This document shows, in pieces, positions 8,091-16,766 of a stretch of 64,000 nt of DNA (its first letter is position 1; each line of letters opens with the position of its first letter). The stretch lies in the NCBI GenBank assembly GCA_050180895.1, contig JBFXDS010000001.1, positions 620,001 to 684,000 of the forward strand, given 5' to 3'. A program made the position numbers and the translations under genes. The DNA is from JBGPEQ01 sp050180895 (GTDB lineage Bacteria > Pseudomonadota > Alphaproteobacteria > Dongiales > Dongiaceae). The notes beneath the pieces are model-generated. The model was not told the origin of the DNA. It searched no databases and worked only from the letters and a program-made list of their open reading frames with translations.

Positions 8091-9472
8091 CGCACGCCGA
8101 CCGAAGGCATCAGGCCCATCCGCGCCAGGTTGTGCTCGGCTTTGAACCGCAGGCACTCCCGGATCAGCCGCCGCATCTCCGGGCTGTAGCGAAAGAAGTC
8201 GAGCTCCAGGTTCGCGTCGTCGATGTAGTAGCGATAGTAGCGGCCAAAATCGTCCGGCGGGGGCGGCGGCGCATGGCGGCTGTATTCGGGCCGAAGCCAC
8301 CACGCCGTGAATCCGTAGCGCAGATGGAACTCCTCGTAGATGGGGGTGCCGGGGAACGGCACCACGACTCCCATGGTGCTGAACGCGTCCACCATCGGCG
8401 CGATCCGCTCCATGAAGCGCAGCGTGCGCTCCAGCTCGACGGGCGTCTCCTGCGGGAAGCCCAACATGAAGTTGCAGGCGGTGATCAGCCCTTCTTCCTT
8501 GGCCCATTCGAGGGCCCGCACGACATGATCCGTGCAAAGGCCCTTCTTGATCGCCCTGAGAATGGCGTCGTCGCCGCTCTCGACGCCGAAATTGACGTTG
8601 TTGAGTCCGGCGCGGCGCATGGTCCGCAGCAGGTCCCGCGTCACCAGGTTGGCCCGCGTGATGGCGCCGAAGCTGAACGGGAACCGGAGATCGCGCTCGA
8701 TCGCGGCGCACAGCTCCGCGAGCCGCGTGGGCTTCACGGTCAGGGCGTCGTCCCAACAGGGGAAGTAGTTGATGCCGCAGCGCTCGTGCCAGGCGTTGAT
8801 CTCGGCGGTCACGGCGGTCGCGGACCGATATCGGAACGAGCGCCCGGTCACGTAGTTGGCGCAGAAGGTGCAGCGGGCCGGACACCCCCGGCTGGTGAGG
8901 ATCCCGCCGGGCGCCGTCTCCCGGCCCGAGGGATCGTACCAGCGCGGATCGAACAACGGCTGCGCAATGTAGGGCGGGGCGAGATCGTCGAGTTGCTCGA
9001 TGAATGCGGCGGGAGGTCCACGGCCGATGTCCCCGTCGGGCCGCCGGAACACCGATCCGGGAATCCGCCCCAGGTCGTCGCGCCCTTCGAGCCAGTCCAC
9101 CACCCGCACGAGGCTTTGTTCCGCTTCGCCTGCGAGGGCCACGTCGAATCCGAACCGCAGCGTTTCGTCCGGGCAGACGGTCGCGTGCGCGCCGCCGGCG
9201 ACCAGCAGCCATGGCCCGTCGCGCAGCCGCTCGACCAGCTCGTAGGCGTGCCAGACCCAACGCGTGAAGAGGCTGAAGCCGATGAGGCGGGGCGCAAAGC
9301 TCTCGGCCTCGCGCGCGATCCATTCGGAGTCGTTCGCGAAGTGCCGGGCGGCTGCGTCGATCACGCGAACCTCGCAGCCCCGCCGCAGCAGCGCCGCCGC
9401 CACGTACTGGAGCCCCAGCAGCGGAGAGCCGAGCTGCTCGGGCGATGGCGGGTTGATGAGCAGGACCCTCAT
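8087..9472 (-). CDS. B12-binding-type radical SAM protein
   Basis: The protein has 461 residues. Residues 1-140 look like a cobalamin-binding-type Rossmann domain (MRVLLINPPSPEQLGSPLLG, VAGGAHATVCPDETL), though the DxHxxG cobalt ligand motif is not evident. Residues 190-400 form the radical SAM barrel with the CxxxCxxC cluster motif in RGCPARCTFCANY (Cys 197, 201, 204), then NFGVESGDDAILRAIKKG. Relatives (BchE/HpnJ-type) carry out methylations, cyclisations and rearrangements. It is the first gene of the coupled operon with a methyltransferase and a PhyH oxygenase. The product is unknown. Confidence 0.87.
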   Translation of the reverse strand: MRVLLINPPSPEQLGSPLLGLQYVAAALLRRGCEVRVIDAAARHFANDSEWIAREAESFAPRLIGFSLFTRWVWHAYELVERLRDGPWLLVAGGAHATVCPDETLRFGFDVALAGEAEQSLVRVVDWLEGRDDLGRIPGSVFRRPDGDIGRGPPAAFIEQLDDLAPPYIAQPLFDPRWYDPSGRETAPGGILTSRGCPARCTFCANYVTGRSFRYRSATAVTAEINAWHERCGINYFPCWDDALTVKPTRLAELCAAIERDLRFPFSFGAITRANLVTRDLLRTMRRAGLNNVNFGVESGDDAILRAIKKGLCTDHVVRALEWAKEEGLITACNFMLGFPQETPVELERTLRFMERIAPMVDAFSTMGVVVPFPGTPIYEEFHLRYGFTAWWLRPEYSRHAPPPPPDDFGRYYRYYIDDANLELDFFRYSPEMRRLIRECLRFKAEHNLARMGLMPSVGVR

Positions 9473-9483
9473 CGGGGACTCGA

Positions 9484-9560
9484 CCGAGGAGTCTGAAAAA
9501 ATCGAGTCCGTTCTCCCCGGAGTGGGAGAAGGCGAGGGTGAGGGTGTCTCAGCCACTGTG
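9484..9560. repeat. Intergenic repeat of the CTCACCCTCGCCTTCTCCC type
   Basis: Read on the minus strand, the segment contains CACCCTCGCCTTCTCCCACT followed by a short self-complementary part. A related CCCTCACCC...CTCTCCC element sits at 22705-22800. Such pyrimidine-rich intergenic units are common in high-GC proteobacteria. It separates the unknown TTG-start gene from the radical SAM operon and might act as a transcript end. Confidence 0.4.
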
Positions 9561-9570
9561 AGTCCCGGCG

Positions 9571-10230
9571 CTAGATGACGACCTTCCCAAACCGCGGCCC
9601 GGCGAACACCGGCCCGGCGCTGGTGTTGTCGCCCATCACCACCGGCCCCACCGGCACGTAAGGCGGAGCAAAGGTCGGGACGCTGCCTTTCCCCATCACG
9701 CCGACCAGCTTCGTGAGGCCCTTCCACTCTTGAAAACTGATGTCGACCCACTCGGCGAGGCTCCTGATGGCCTGATCGGGAGAGCCGCCGCGGACTTTGG
9801 TCGTGTGCAGCCGCAGAGCCGGGCCCAGCTTGCCCGCCAGGACCGACGCCCTGAGCGAGGTTTCCCCCACCGAACTTCCCCGAGCCAGGGCGATCGGCGG
9901 CGCCGGCGTCGGCGGTGCCATCGGTCCGGGAAACGCCGCGAAGCTGGGATAGGCACTGGGAAGGTGTGCCTGGAACCCCGCCGCCCACGCGTTCCAGGCT
10001 GCCGCGAGTTCTCTGGCCAGGATTCGCGCGATCTCCGCGGGCACCCGGGCGGCGTTCAGCCTCTCAAGCATGATGCTTTCGATGTTCCCGTCGCTGACCA
10101 GCGCGCCGGGCGTGAGCATGGCGTCGGGGCCCTTCACCTGTCCACCGCGAATCCGGGCCTTGCCGATCCAATCGTTCACGGCGTCGCGGAAAGCCTCGCG
10201 CGTAAGTTTGGCTAGCGAATTCCAGTCCAA
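9571..10230 (-). CDS. Protein of unknown function, TTG start
   Basis: The start is set by an AGGAGG ribosome site 6-7 bases before a TTG at 10230, giving 219 residues; no ATG fits. The N-terminal 100 residues are helical (LTREAFRDAVNDWIGKA, VPAEIARILARELAAAWNAW). The middle is rich in Pro and aromatic residues (PSFAAFPGPMAPPTPAPP). The C-terminus ends with VPTFAPPYVPVGPVV and a Gly/Pro-rich tail. There is no signal peptide, membrane helix or cysteine cluster. I do not recognise a functional family. It lies 99 bases upstream of the radical SAM operon on the same strand, with a repeat in between, so cotranscription is uncertain. Confidence 0.65.
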   Translation of the reverse strand: MDWNSLAKLTREAFRDAVNDWIGKARIRGGQVKGPDAMLTPGALVSDGNIESIMLERLNAARVPAEIARILARELAAAWNAWAAGFQAHLPSAYPSFAAFPGPMAPPTPAPPIALARGSSVGETSLRASVLAGKLGPALRLHTTKVRGGSPDQAIRSLAEWVDISFQEWKGLTKLVGVMGKGSVPTFAPPYVPVGPVVMGDNTSAGPVFAGPRFGKVVI

Positions 10231-10289
10231 GACAGTCCTCCTGTCGATCCGAGGATTTCGGCCGGTCGTTCGGTCCGGCCTTGCGCAGG

Positions 10290-10489
10290 CCGTCCACCAC
10301 ATGCCCGAGTCGGCGGGGCCATGAGTTCGTCTCTCGTGACGAGAGCCCATTTGCCGCCACGAGGACGCAAAGCACGGCGATCGCCCGATGACCGAGGGAG
10401 ACGACAGCGCCCATCCGCGACAGCTTGCGTCGCTCGAAGTCCAGGCAGAGCGGACCGAACTCGATGTTGGTCGCGGCACTCACGCCCAA
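10290..10489 (-). pseudogene. Remnant of an OmpR/CadC-type winged-helix regulator
   Basis: One frame reads IEFGPLCLDFERRKLSR then VVSLGHRAIAVLCVLVAANG, matching the start of a Trans_reg_C winged-helix domain. The continuation expected next (KWALVTRDELMA) is found in another frame. The first frame then resumes with PRRLGHVVDG. Two compensating indels, or an indel plus a deletion, have therefore broken the gene, and no downstream domain follows. It points at the unknown TTG-start gene and may be its lost regulator. Confidence 0.55.
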
Positions 10490-10797
10490 GGACCTTAAGT
10501 CCTATCCGCGTCAACTTCCAGCATCCAGCGGGTAACACGCGGCGGGCAGCGTCATGGCCGGGAAGATTGATAGGGTCCGCGCGTTGTGGCCAAACCGGGC
10601 TGGCGATGAGCACGAGAAAACGTTCCTGCGTAAAACGGCCGAAACCGCCGATTTGACGCCCTCCGCTCCGCGGGTTAGCGTTCCCTCATGACCGCGCAGC
10701 TTCGGCATTCCCTGACGCGAATTATCGGCCGGGCCGCCCTCCGGGCGCCCGGTTCCGGTTCTGTCGTTCGCGTCACTCTCGCCGAAGGATCTGCGTC
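10490..10797. other. Intergenic stretch without a recognisable gene
   Basis: Short frames here show no family features and no consistent codon bias. I see no clear promoter or hairpin apart from a GC-rich GGGCCGCCCTCCGGGCGCCC stretch near 10731-10750, shortly before the next gene. Confidence 0.5.
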
Positions 10798-11121
10798 ATG
10801 TTCAGCGCCAGCAAAGCTGCCCCCGGTCGCGCCGCCGCGCGCGACGATCGATTAGCCGCCTCGCCCGCGGCGTCCGCCTTCTGCTTCTCCCTCCAGTCGC
10901 TGCCCGAGCCGGGCGTCATGGCCCGCATGCTCGAGCAGTTCGCCAAGCGCGGCCTGATGCCGACGCGCTGGTTCGGCGACGTCGATGCCGAGACCGGCCT
11001 GCTGCAGGTCGACATCCAGGTCGCCGGCTTGCCCGCGGCGCAGGGCGAGGCGATCGGCCGCGGCCTGCGCGCCATCGTCGGCGTGCATCAGGTGCTCACC
11101 GGGAGCAAGACCGCGGGCTGA
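10798..11121 (+). CDS. Small ACT-domain-like protein
   Basis: This 107-residue protein has a disordered Ala-rich start and then FSLQSLPEPGVMARMLEQFA, LMPTRWFGDVD, LLQVDIQVAGL and a final helix and strand ending in VGVHQVLTG. The order beta-alpha-beta-beta-alpha-beta and the EPGVM..VLE.F pattern resemble ACT-type ligand-binding domains, as in the small subunit of acetolactate synthase. It stands alone without a catalytic partner. A role as an amino-acid-sensing regulatory subunit is plausible but unproven. Confidence 0.6.
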   Translation: MFSASKAAPGRAAARDDRLAASPAASAFCFSLQSLPEPGVMARMLEQFAKRGLMPTRWFGDVDAETGLLQVDIQVAGLPAAQGEAIGRGLRAIVGVHQVLTGSKTAG

Positions 11122-11131
11122 GCGGCGACGG

Positions 11132-12154
11132 CTAGGGTGGCGATGCGGCTGCCGGACGCAGCTTGGCCCAGTCCCGCCATTGACCCGGGGCCGCGACGGC
11201 ATGGGCCTCCAGCCGGCGGAGGTACTGCGCGGCCGCAGCCTGCTGCGCCTCGCCCTTGCTGCGCGTCGGTTCGGTGGGTAGCGGGTCGTCGATCAGCACC
11301 CGGAAGGCGCCCGAAGCGGGATCACGCCGGACGAAGACCGGAAGCAGCCGGGCGCCGGTCTTCCAGGCGAGGCTCGGCGCGCCCGTGGCCACCCGGAGGC
11401 GGCCGCCGAGGAACGGCGCCTCGGCGACATGCGCGCCCCAGGAATCGACGGTGATGGAGACGACGCCGTTGCCCAGCAGCACCTTGTGGAGGCGCCGCAT
11501 GGCCGTGCCCGGCGCCGTGTCGTTGAGGACCACGCGCTCCGCCAGGTAGCGGTTCTCCATCCGCTGCTTGATCGGGTTGAGCCAGCGCCGCCCGATGAGC
11601 GAATGCGAGAAGCCGTGGATGGTCCGCGACAGGTGCGCGGGCGGATGGCCGGCCCGGTGCAGGCCGATCTTGGCGACGGTGTCGGCGAAGGCGAAGCGGC
11701 CGATCCAGAGGATCGCGCCGCGTCCGGCGGCGAGCGCCGCCTCGAGATGGGCGATGCCCTCGACGCGGATATCCGGCCGCCAGTTCCGCAGCAGCAGATC
11801 GCGCAGGATCTGCAGGCGGAGCTCCAGCCGGTGCGCGTCGAGCTCGGCATTGATCGCGCTGTCGTCGACCGTGCCGGCGAACGCCAGCCGGAGCCCCGCC
11901 GAGGTCTCGCTTCGGCGCCGCAGCCCCGATCTTCCGAGGGGCGTGACGCGGACGGTGGCGCGGCAGATGGACGGCCAGTACCTCTCGCCGATGCAGAGCG
12001 CGATCGGTGCCAGCGAGAGCAGGGAGAGCGCGATGTACGGATCCTGGCGGGCACGCCAATACATCCGTCTCTGCTCGACCGGTTGCGATAACAACTCGAC
12101 GCCGCGCGCGGCAGAGTCGGCCACCTCGGCGAGCGCGTCTGGAACAGCGGACAT
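11132..12154 (-). CDS. LpxL/LPLAT-like acyltransferase-family protein
   Basis: A 340-residue protein with a hydrophobic patch at about 42-60 (YIALSLLSLAPIALCIGERY). It then follows the lipid A acyltransferase layout: helix-rich region, RGAILWIGRFAFADTV where typical enzymes have a HFGNWE-like block, an RRLHKVLLGNGVVSITVD block and a PVFVRRDPASGAFRVLI strand. The usual catalytic HxxxxD/E is not obvious (GRFAFAD replaces it), so either the family call is loose or catalysis is altered. It is convergent with the ACT-like gene, 10 bases apart, and lies next to tRNA-Val. Confidence 0.55.
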   Translation of the reverse strand: MSAVPDALAEVADSAARGVELLSQPVEQRRMYWRARQDPYIALSLLSLAPIALCIGERYWPSICRATVRVTPLGRSGLRRRSETSAGLRLAFAGTVDDSAINAELDAHRLELRLQILRDLLLRNWRPDIRVEGIAHLEAALAAGRGAILWIGRFAFADTVAKIGLHRAGHPPAHLSRTIHGFSHSLIGRRWLNPIKQRMENRYLAERVVLNDTAPGTAMRRLHKVLLGNGVVSITVDSWGAHVAEAPFLGGRLRVATGAPSLAWKTGARLLPVFVRRDPASGAFRVLIDDPLPTEPTRSKGEAQQAAAAQYLRRLEAHAVAAPGQWRDWAKLRPAAASPP

Positions 12155-12214
12155 CCGTGGACCTCAGCGCTCGAGCATAACGGGATGCCGTGGCGAACCG
12201 GACCATCCAGGCGA

Positions 12215-12289
12215 TGGTGGGCGCGACTGGGATTGAACCAGTGACCCCTGCCGTGTGAAAGCAGTGCTCTCCCGCTGAGCTACGCGCCC
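12215..12289 (-). tRNA. tRNA-Val (CAC)
   Basis: Read on the minus strand, the acceptor GGGCGCG pairs with CGCGCCC. The D-arm contains AGCTCAGCGGGAGAGC, and the anticodon stem CTGCT/GGCAG closes the loop TTCACAC with anticodon CAC. The T-arm has GGTTCAATCCC. CCA is encoded at 12215-12217. Confidence 0.95.
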
Positions 12290-12334
12290 AATCGTAACGG
12301 ATAGGGGGTCTTTAGGGCAGGGGGTCCGCGCCTG

Positions 12335-13033
12335 TCAACCCAGGGGCTTGCCCCGATCCATCCATCCGCCGTTGTCGATCCAGCCGAGGATATCGGCGAA
12401 GACGTCGACGAGGACGTCGCCGCCCAGCTCAGCCGGCGGCACCCGCGTATAGCCGTAGCTCACCACAATGGCCGGCACGCCGGCGGCGCGGGCAACGGCC
12501 ACGTCGTTGGCGCTGTCGCCGACCATCACCGCCGCCGCGGCAGGCGCATCCAAGAGATCGAGCGTGCCCAGGAGATGGCCGGGATCGGGCTTGCGGACGG
12601 GCAGGCTGTCGCCCCCGGTCACCGCGCCGAACAGCCCGGTCAGGCCGAGCACGTCCAGGATCTCCATCGTCGGCGCATGGGGCTTGTTCGTGCAGATGCC
12701 GAGCCGGCAGCCGCGCGACCGCAGCTCGGCCAAGGTCGCGACGACGCCGGGAAAGGGCGTCGTCAGCGCGTGGCCGCCCGCCCGGTAGTGGGCCAGGAAG
12801 CGGTCGACCAGCGCGGGCAGCGCCGCCGCCGGGCACGGCGCGCCGGTCTCGACGAAGCCGCGCTCGACCAGCCTGGCGGCGCCGTCCCCCACCATGGCGC
12901 GGATGTCGGCCAGCGAGACCGGCGCGCGGCCCTGCTCGGCCAGGACGGAATTGAGCGCGCGATGCAGGTCGGGCGCGCTGTCGACCAGCGTGCCGTCGAG
13001 GTCGAAGATCAGAACGTTGCGCGCCATCGCCAT
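12335..13033 (-). CDS. gph: Phosphoglycolate phosphatase
   Basis: This HAD-superfamily enzyme of 232 residues dephosphorylates 2-phosphoglycolate. Motif I is FDLDGTLVDSAPD near residue 10, motif II is ICTNKP, motif III has the Lys in VRKPDP, and motif IV is MVGDSANDV. These are the standard Gph motifs with the typical alpha-helical cap. The ATG at 13033 has GAGG about 6 bases upstream, so it is preferred over the one at 13027. It is divergent from glmU across about 200 bases. Confidence 0.88.
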   Translation of the reverse strand: MAMARNVLIFDLDGTLVDSAPDLHRALNSVLAEQGRAPVSLADIRAMVGDGAARLVERGFVETGAPCPAAALPALVDRFLAHYRAGGHALTTPFPGVVATLAELRSRGCRLGICTNKPHAPTMEILDVLGLTGLFGAVTGGDSLPVRKPDPGHLLGTLDLLDAPAAAAVMVGDSANDVAVARAAGVPAIVVSYGYTRVPPAELGGDVLVDVFADILGWIDNGGWMDRGKPLG

Positions 13034-13232
13034 GCGTGACCTCGGTCCCTTAACGTTAACCGCGAGCCCGGCCTCCCGCCGCTTGCCGGTCCGGACACGG
13101 TCCGCACTATGTCCTGCCGCACCATACTTCTGCCATGCCGATCTGCTCCCTTGGAGGCCCGTCCACGCTGTGGCAGGCTGCGCAGCGATTCGCCGGGACC
13201 GTCCGTGGCCGTTCCAACATCGAGTCCGCCTG

Positions 13233-14891
13233 ATGGCTGAAACTCCGATCGCCGCCGTCGTTCTTGCCGCCGGCAAGGGCACGCGGATGAAGACCGCGCT
13301 GCCGAAGGTCCTGCACCCGCTGGCCGGGCGCCCGATGATCGGCCATGTGCTGGACAACCTGCGGCCGCTCGACTGTGCCCGCATTGTCATCGTCGTCTCC
13401 CCCGGCATGGAGCGCGTCGCCGCCGCGGTCGCGCCGAACCCGACCGCGGTTCAGGCCGAGCCGCTCGGCACCGGGCATGCCGTCCTGGCCGCGCGGGCCG
13501 CGCTTCAGGGCTTTGCCGGCGACGTCCTGGTGGTGTTCGGCGATTGCCCGTTCATCTCCGGCGAGACGATCGGCCGGCTGGTCGCCCGCCGCCGCGCCGC
13601 CGACGCTCCGGCCGTGGTCGTGCTGGGCATGCGCCCGGCCGATCCCGCGCAATACGGTCGGCTCATCGTCGGCGGCGACGGCCTGCTCCAGGCGATCGTC
13701 GAATATCGCGACGCCGACGCCGAGCAACGCGCGATCACGCTCTGCAACTCCGGCGTCATGGCGATCGACGGCAGGCGCCTGTTCGAACTGCTCGACCGCG
13801 TCGGCAACGCCAATGCGAAGGGCGAATACTATCTGACGGACATCGTGGCGATCGCGCGCGCCGACGGCGCCGCCTGCGCCGTCGTCGAGGCGCTGGCCGA
13901 CGAACTGATCGGCATCAACAGCCGGGCCGAGCTAGCGGCGGCCGAAGCCATCCTGCAGCATCGCCTGCGCGCGCGGGCCATGGCCGAGGGCGCGACGCTG
14001 ATCGATCCGCAGACCGTGTTCTTCGCCTTCGATACCAGGCTCGGCCAGGACGTCGTCGTCGGCCCCAACGTGGTGTTCGGGCCGGGCGTCGAGGTCGGCG
14101 ACGCCGCCGAGATCAAAGCCTTCTGCCACATCGAGGGCGCGCGCATCGCCGATGGCGCGGTCATCGGCCCGTTCGCCCGTCTGCGCCCCGGCACCATCGT
14201 CGGCGAGCGCGCCCGCATCGGCAACTTCGTCGAGGCCAAGAACGCGGCCCTCGGACCGGGCGCCAAGGCCAACCATCTCACCTATCTCGGCGATGCCGTC
14301 GTCGGCGCCGGCGCCAACATCGGCGCCGGCACGATCACCGCCAACTATGACGGCTTCAACAAGCACAGGACCGAGATCGGCGCCGAGGCCTCGATCGGCT
14401 CCAACACGGTGCTGGTGGCGCCGGTGAAGGTCGGCCGCGGGGCCATCGTCGGCGCCGGCAGCGTCATCACCCAGAGCGTCTCGGCCGATGCCCTGGCGCT
14501 CGGCCGCGGTCGCCAGACGGAGAAGCCCGGCTGGGCCGGCAAGTTCCGCGAATCCAAGGGCAAGCTGGGCAAGGGCACGGTCATCCGGCACGGTGACAAG
14601 GCCTTCCGCGTCACCACCCCCGATGGTCGGATCCTCCCGACCGGTCCTTCGAACCTGCGCGTCGCCGAGGGTGCCCGGCAGACCCCGGCATCTCCGACGC
14701 CGTCGACCGCAGAAGCGAGCCCGCGCTCTGCCGCGGCGCAACCGGCGCTGCGCCGCGCCGCCCTGACGCGCAAGCCCGCTCCGGCGACGAAGGCGGCGTC
14801 CAAGGCCGCCGCCAAGCCGCGGCCGGTGGCCAAGGCCAAGGGGGGCGCCGTCAAGAAGCCGGCGCCGACGGCCGGCAAGGGCCGCCGGTAG
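13233..14891 (+). CDS. glmU: Bifunctional UDP-GlcNAc pyrophosphorylase / glucosamine-1-P acetyltransferase
   Basis: GlmU makes UDP-N-acetylglucosamine for peptidoglycan and LPS. The N-terminal uridyltransferase has LAAGKGTRMKTALPKVLHPL at about 9-28. The C-terminal hexapeptide (left-handed beta-helix) acetyltransferase runs from about 255 with GAKANHLTYLGDAVVG and GANIGAGTITANYDGFNKH. At 552 residues it is about 100 longer than usual: after GRGRQTEKPGWAGKFRESKG comes a tail rich in Ala, Lys and Pro, ending in KKPAPTAGKGRR. glmS follows 15 bases later, so the two are probably cotranscribed. Confidence 0.95.
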   Translation: MAETPIAAVVLAAGKGTRMKTALPKVLHPLAGRPMIGHVLDNLRPLDCARIVIVVSPGMERVAAAVAPNPTAVQAEPLGTGHAVLAARAALQGFAGDVLVVFGDCPFISGETIGRLVARRRAADAPAVVVLGMRPADPAQYGRLIVGGDGLLQAIVEYRDADAEQRAITLCNSGVMAIDGRRLFELLDRVGNANAKGEYYLTDIVAIARADGAACAVVEALADELIGINSRAELAAAEAILQHRLRARAMAEGATLIDPQTVFFAFDTRLGQDVVVGPNVVFGPGVEVGDAAEIKAFCHIEGARIADGAVIGPFARLRPGTIVGERARIGNFVEAKNAALGPGAKANHLTYLGDAVVGAGANIGAGTITANYDGFNKHRTEIGAEASIGSNTVLVAPVKVGRGAIVGAGSVITQSVSADALALGRGRQTEKPGWAGKFRESKGKLGKGTVIRHGDKAFRVTTPDGRILPTGPSNLRVAEGARQTPASPTPSTAEASPRSAAAQPALRRAALTRKPAPATKAASKAAAKPRPVAKAKGGAVKKPAPTAGKGRR

Positions 14892-14906
14892 AAAGGACGA
14901 TCCGGG

Positions 14907-16727
14907 ATGTGCGGCATCATCGGCATCATCGGCAAGGCGGCGGCGGCGCCGCTGCTGCTCGACGGTCTCAAGCGCCTCGAATATCGCGGCTATGATTCCG
15001 CCGGCATCGCTACCCTGACGAACGGCCACATCGCCCGCCGCCGGGCCGAGGGCAAGCTCGGCAATCTCGAGGCGCTGCTGGCGCGCGAGCCGCTCGCCGG
15101 CACCACCGGCATCGGCCACACGCGCTGGGCGACTCACGGCCGCCCGAACGAGGTCAACGCCCATCCGCACGCCACCGACCGCGTCGCCATCGTCCACAAC
15201 GGCATCATCGAGAATTTCGATGAGCTGCGCCGCGAGCTGGCAGCCCTCGGCCACCGGTTCGAGACCGAGACGGATACCGAGGTCGTCGCCCACCTGCTCA
15301 CCCGCTATCTCCAGGAGCAGAAGACGCCCGAGCAGGCGATGGCCGCCGCCATGGATCGGCTGCAGGGCGCCTTCGCCCTCGCCGTCATCTTCGCCGGTCG
15401 CCACGACCTGATGATCGGCGCCCGCCGCGGCAGCCCGCTCGCCGTCGGTTATGGCGACGGCGAGATGTATCTGGGGTCCGATGCCCTGACGCTGGCGTCG
15501 CTCACGCGCCGCATCTGCTATCTCGAGGAAGACGATTGGGTCGTCATCACGGCGGCCGACGCCAAGGTCTATAATGCCGGCAAGCCGGTCGATCGCCCGG
15601 TGACGCAGACCGCCCTCTCCGGCGCCCTCATCGGCAAGGGCAACTACCCGCACTTCATGCTGAAGGAGATCTGCGAGCAGCCGGCGGTCATCGGCGACAC
15701 GCTGCACGCCTTCCTCAATCCGCTGCAGCGCAAGATCGAGCTGCCTGACCTGCCGTTCGACTTCGCCGCCGTGCCGCGCCTTACCATCGTCGCCTGCGGC
15801 ACGGCCAGCCTCGCCGGCATGGTCGGGAAATACTGGCTCGAGCAGCTCGCACGATTGCCGGTGGAGTTCGACATCGCCAGCGAATTCCGCTATCGCGCGG
15901 CGCCCATGCCGTCGGGCGGCGTCACCATCGTCATCTCGCAATCCGGCGAGACGATCGACAGCTTGGCGGCGCTCCGCTACGCGCGCGCTCAGGGGCAGAA
16001 AATCCTCTCGGTCGTCAACGTGCCCGAGAGCGCCATCGCACGCGAATCCGATGTCGTGCTGCACACCCTGGCCGGCCCGGAGATCGGCGTCGCCTCGACC
16101 AAGGCCTTCACCACCCAGCTCACGGTGCTCGCCTGCCTCGCCATCGCGGCGGCGCGGGCGCGTGGCACGATCGATCGCGACCGTGAAGCCGCGCTGTCGA
16201 CGGCGCTGACCGAGGTTCCCGCCCGCGCCGCCGAGGTGCTGAACCACGACGCCCGCCTGCGCGAGATCGCCCATGAGGTCGCCAAGGCGCGGGACGTGCT
16301 GTTCCTCGGCCGCGGCACCTCCTACCCGATCGCGCTCGAAGGCGCGTTGAAGCTGAAGGAGATCTCCTACATCCATGCCGAAGGTTACGCCGCCGGCGAG
16401 ATGAAGCATGGCCCCATCGCCCTCATCGCCGAGGACGTGCCGGTGATCATCGCGGCCCCGTCGGACGAGGTGTTCGAAAAGACCGCCTCCAACCTGCAGG
16501 AGGTCTGCGCGCGCGGCGGCAAGGTGCTCGTGCTCTCCGACGCCGCCGGCCTCGCGAAGCTGAAGTCCAAGGCGTGGGCCTCGATCGAGCTGCCGAAGGT
16601 CGATCCCTTCGTCGCCCCGATCCTCTACGCCATCCCGGTCCAGCTCCTCGCCTACCACGCCGCCGTCGCCAAGGGCACCGACGTCGACCAGCCCCGCAAC
16701 CTGGCGAAAAGCGTGACCGTGGAGTAG
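14907..16727 (+). CDS. glmS: Glutamine-fructose-6-phosphate aminotransferase
   Basis: This 606-residue enzyme converts fructose-6-phosphate and glutamine to glucosamine-6-phosphate, the first step of the pathway completed by GlmU. The N-terminal glutaminase begins MCGIIGIIG with nucleophile Cys2, then LEYRGYDSAG and HTRWATHG. Two SIS sugar-isomerase domains follow (ISQSGETIDSLAAL, FLGRGTSYPIALEGALKLKE), and it ends with the conserved DVDQPRNLAKSVTVE. No glmS ribozyme is seen in the 15-base spacer. Confidence 0.97.
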   Translation: MCGIIGIIGKAAAAPLLLDGLKRLEYRGYDSAGIATLTNGHIARRRAEGKLGNLEALLAREPLAGTTGIGHTRWATHGRPNEVNAHPHATDRVAIVHNGIIENFDELRRELAALGHRFETETDTEVVAHLLTRYLQEQKTPEQAMAAAMDRLQGAFALAVIFAGRHDLMIGARRGSPLAVGYGDGEMYLGSDALTLASLTRRICYLEEDDWVVITAADAKVYNAGKPVDRPVTQTALSGALIGKGNYPHFMLKEICEQPAVIGDTLHAFLNPLQRKIELPDLPFDFAAVPRLTIVACGTASLAGMVGKYWLEQLARLPVEFDIASEFRYRAAPMPSGGVTIVISQSGETIDSLAALRYARAQGQKILSVVNVPESAIARESDVVLHTLAGPEIGVASTKAFTTQLTVLACLAIAAARARGTIDRDREAALSTALTEVPARAAEVLNHDARLREIAHEVAKARDVLFLGRGTSYPIALEGALKLKEISYIHAEGYAAGEMKHGPIALIAEDVPVIIAAPSDEVFEKTASNLQEVCARGGKVLVLSDAAGLAKLKSKAWASIELPKVDPFVAPILYAIPVQLLAYHAAVAKGTDVDQPRNLAKSVTVE

Positions 16728-16766
16728 GGCGCCGCACGATGGGGCGGGCAGTTTATTCATGGGCGA

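Noticed and set aside
14892..14906. glmS ribozyme upstream of glmS
   Set aside because: The spacer between glmU and glmS is only 15 bases, too short for the ribozyme.
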